Below are positions 7,633 to 8,213 of a DNA stretch of 8,213 nt, one piece after another. The position numbers were made by a program, and so were the translations under genes. Where the stretch lies: positions 1 to 8,213 of the forward strand of contig DPYO01000053.1 of assembly GCA_003535775.1 (NCBI GenBank), written 5' to 3'. This DNA comes from Fidelibacterota bacterium. Its GTDB lineage: Bacteria > Fidelibacterota > Marinisomatia > Marinisomatales > UBA8229. The first letter of the stretch is position 1, and the number at the start of each line of letters is the position of its first letter. The notes under the pieces are model-generated. The model was not told the origin of the DNA and did no database searches. It worked only from the letters and a program-made list of their open reading frames with translations.

Positions 7633-7639
7633 CTCCTTT
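7633..7639 (-). promoter_or_regulatory. Ribosome binding site of the DUF5916 gene, long spacing
   Basis: AAAGGAG on the minus strand lies 13 bases before the ATG at 7619, longer than the usual 5-9. No ATG, GTG or TTG lies closer in frame, and the signal peptide begins at this ATG, so the start is retained. The long spacing may lower initiation at the head of the operon. Confidence 0.55.
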
Positions 7640-7704
7640 CTAAGATAGACTTGCAATTTACTATTAAATGATGAATTTTCCAGTAAATAACTTCTTTCGA
7701 ATCA

Positions 7705-7759
7705 TAAACAATTTAAACAAGAAATTTTAAACAAGCCGGTCGCTAAAAATTGTAAACAA
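7705..7759 (-). repeat. Four copies of heptamer TAAACAA in the operon leader
   Basis: The plus strand carries TAAACAA at 7705-7711, 7714-7720, 7728-7734 and 7753-7759 (TTGTTTA on the transcribed strand), with start-to-start spacings of 9, 14 and 25 bases. All lie in the only sizeable intergenic spacer (7620-7808), between the racemase and the five-gene run, where the operon promoter must be unless it reads through from the racemase gene. They could be binding sites for a regulator or part of the promoter. AT-rich composition makes chance copies possible. I found no convincing -35/-10 pair around them. Confidence 0.4.
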
Positions 7760-7808
7760 CTTTGAAATAACCTTAACCTCTTGGGCAATAGGAAATTAAA
7801 TGAAAAAT

Positions 7809-8213
7809 CTACAATCCCTTAAAAATACGTTTTGTTCGACCACCAATGGCAGTAAATAACACATATGGTGTGGAACCAATGCTCTCAGAAATTTCCTCTA
7901 TCAATATTGAATCCGTTTTATTTTTTCCAAACAACAATACTTCATCACCTGCCTTCACATTTGCATTAAAAAAATCCACAGTGAACTGATCCATACACAC
8001 TCTACCAGCAATTTTATAACGCTCCCCTTTTAAACTAATACACCCCTCTTCGTACCACGAGCGTGGAAGCCCGTCAGCGAATCCGACCTGGATAACTCCT
8101 ATGACCGTATCATGCGGTGCAGACCAAACTCCCCCATAGCTTACCAATGTTCCTGCTTTCACTTTTCTGAGGTTCACTACTGGAGCTGTAAATTCCATGA
8201 CAGGTTCAAGAGG
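7809..8213 (-). CDS. alr: Alanine racemase, C-terminal domain (5' part beyond window)
   Basis: The PLP-dependent racemase interconverts L- and D-alanine for peptidoglycan. Only the last 134 residues are visible; the frame stays open to the window edge (PLEPVMEF), so the first Met seen is internal. The visible part is the beta-barrel C-terminal domain. Counting from that Met, it has VSYG with the catalytic Tyr at 21 (Tyr265 of the Geobacillus enzyme, 19 residues before the G-Y/F-ADG motif as in that enzyme), GFADGLPR (39-46), GRVCMDQ (65-71) with the Met-Asp pair that closes the partner's active site, and TPY with Tyr112 at the Tyr354 position. Two differences from the usual pattern are Phe40 for the Tyr of GYADG and Val113 for the Glu of NYE. 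It ends in a TAG stop, and 189 bases separate it from the next gene. It is probably a housekeeping neighbour, not part of the signalling set. Confidence 0.9.
   Translation of the reverse strand, partial: PLEPVMEFTAPVVNLRKVKAGTLVSYGGVWSAPHDTVIGVIQVGFADGLPRSWYEEGCISLKGERYKIAGRVCMDQFTVDFFNANVKAGDEVLLFGKNKTDSILIEEISESIGSTPYVLFTAIGGRTKRIFKGL

Noticed and set aside
7777..7792. Possible terminator after the alanine racemase gene
   Set aside because: The stem CCTaTT/AAgAGG has a mismatch, is mostly A-T and is not followed by a T-run. I cannot exclude read-through from the racemase into the operon.
7640..7800. Sigma-70 or Bacteroidetes-type promoter for the operon
   Set aside because: TTGTTT and TATGAT boxes are present but at wrong spacing (22 or 8). 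A TTTACA box has no acceptable -10 at 16-18 bases, and there is no clear TAnnTTTG. No pair is good enough to call.
1..8213. Insertion sequences, CRISPR arrays, tRNA or rRNA genes, riboswitches
   Set aside because: I saw no transposase motifs, terminal inverted repeats, regular repeat-spacer pattern, cloverleaf or rRNA-like stretch. The window is almost wholly occupied by protein genes.

Overview
The window is AT-rich and almost fully coding. Every gene I can support lies on the minus strand. The products suggest a didermic (Gram-negative type) bacterium: a DUF5916 outer-membrane barrel with a CBM9-like domain, an exported M48 metallopeptidase with TPRs, and an alanine racemase for peptidoglycan synthesis. 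DUF5916 proteins are frequent in the Bacteroidetes/Ignavibacteria/Marinimicrobia/Gemmatimonadetes/Acidobacteria range, so an FCB-type or related lineage is my best guess. That placement is inference only.

Layout in the direction of transcription, from high to low coordinates. The right edge (8213-7809) holds the C-terminal domain of alanine racemase, cut by the window end. A 189-bp spacer (7808-7620) follows, with four copies of the heptamer TAAACAA. A five-gene run then starts at 7619: (1) a DUF5916/CBM9-like outer-membrane protein (7619-5157); (2) a 689-aa membrane protein with a degenerate Hanks-type kinase domain, one transmembrane helix and a C-terminal transglutaminase-like domain (5157-3088); (3) a sigma-70-like factor (3088-2246); (4) a single-pass membrane protein with anti-sigma-like topology (2178-1408); (5) a secreted M48 zinc metallopeptidase with TPRs (1408 to beyond the left edge).

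Three of the four junctions are one-base stop/start overlaps (TAGTG, TAATG, TAATG); the fourth is a 67-bp gap. The run is therefore very probably one operon with translational coupling. At the kinase/sigma junction a small perfect hairpin covers the sigma gene's Shine-Dalgarno sequence.

The set reads as an envelope-to-transcription signalling unit. An outer-membrane carbohydrate-binding-like barrel could be the sensor or output. A pseudokinase spanning the inner membrane would link a periplasmic transglutaminase-like domain to the cytoplasm. A dedicated sigma factor, a possible membrane anti-sigma, and a periplasmic protease would complete the path. The pseudokinase lacks the catalytic Asp of HRD (Arg161 instead) and the metal-binding Asp of DFG (Ser179 instead). 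If it works, it should do so by binding rather than phosphotransfer. Gene identities are well supported by motifs; the joint function is inference.
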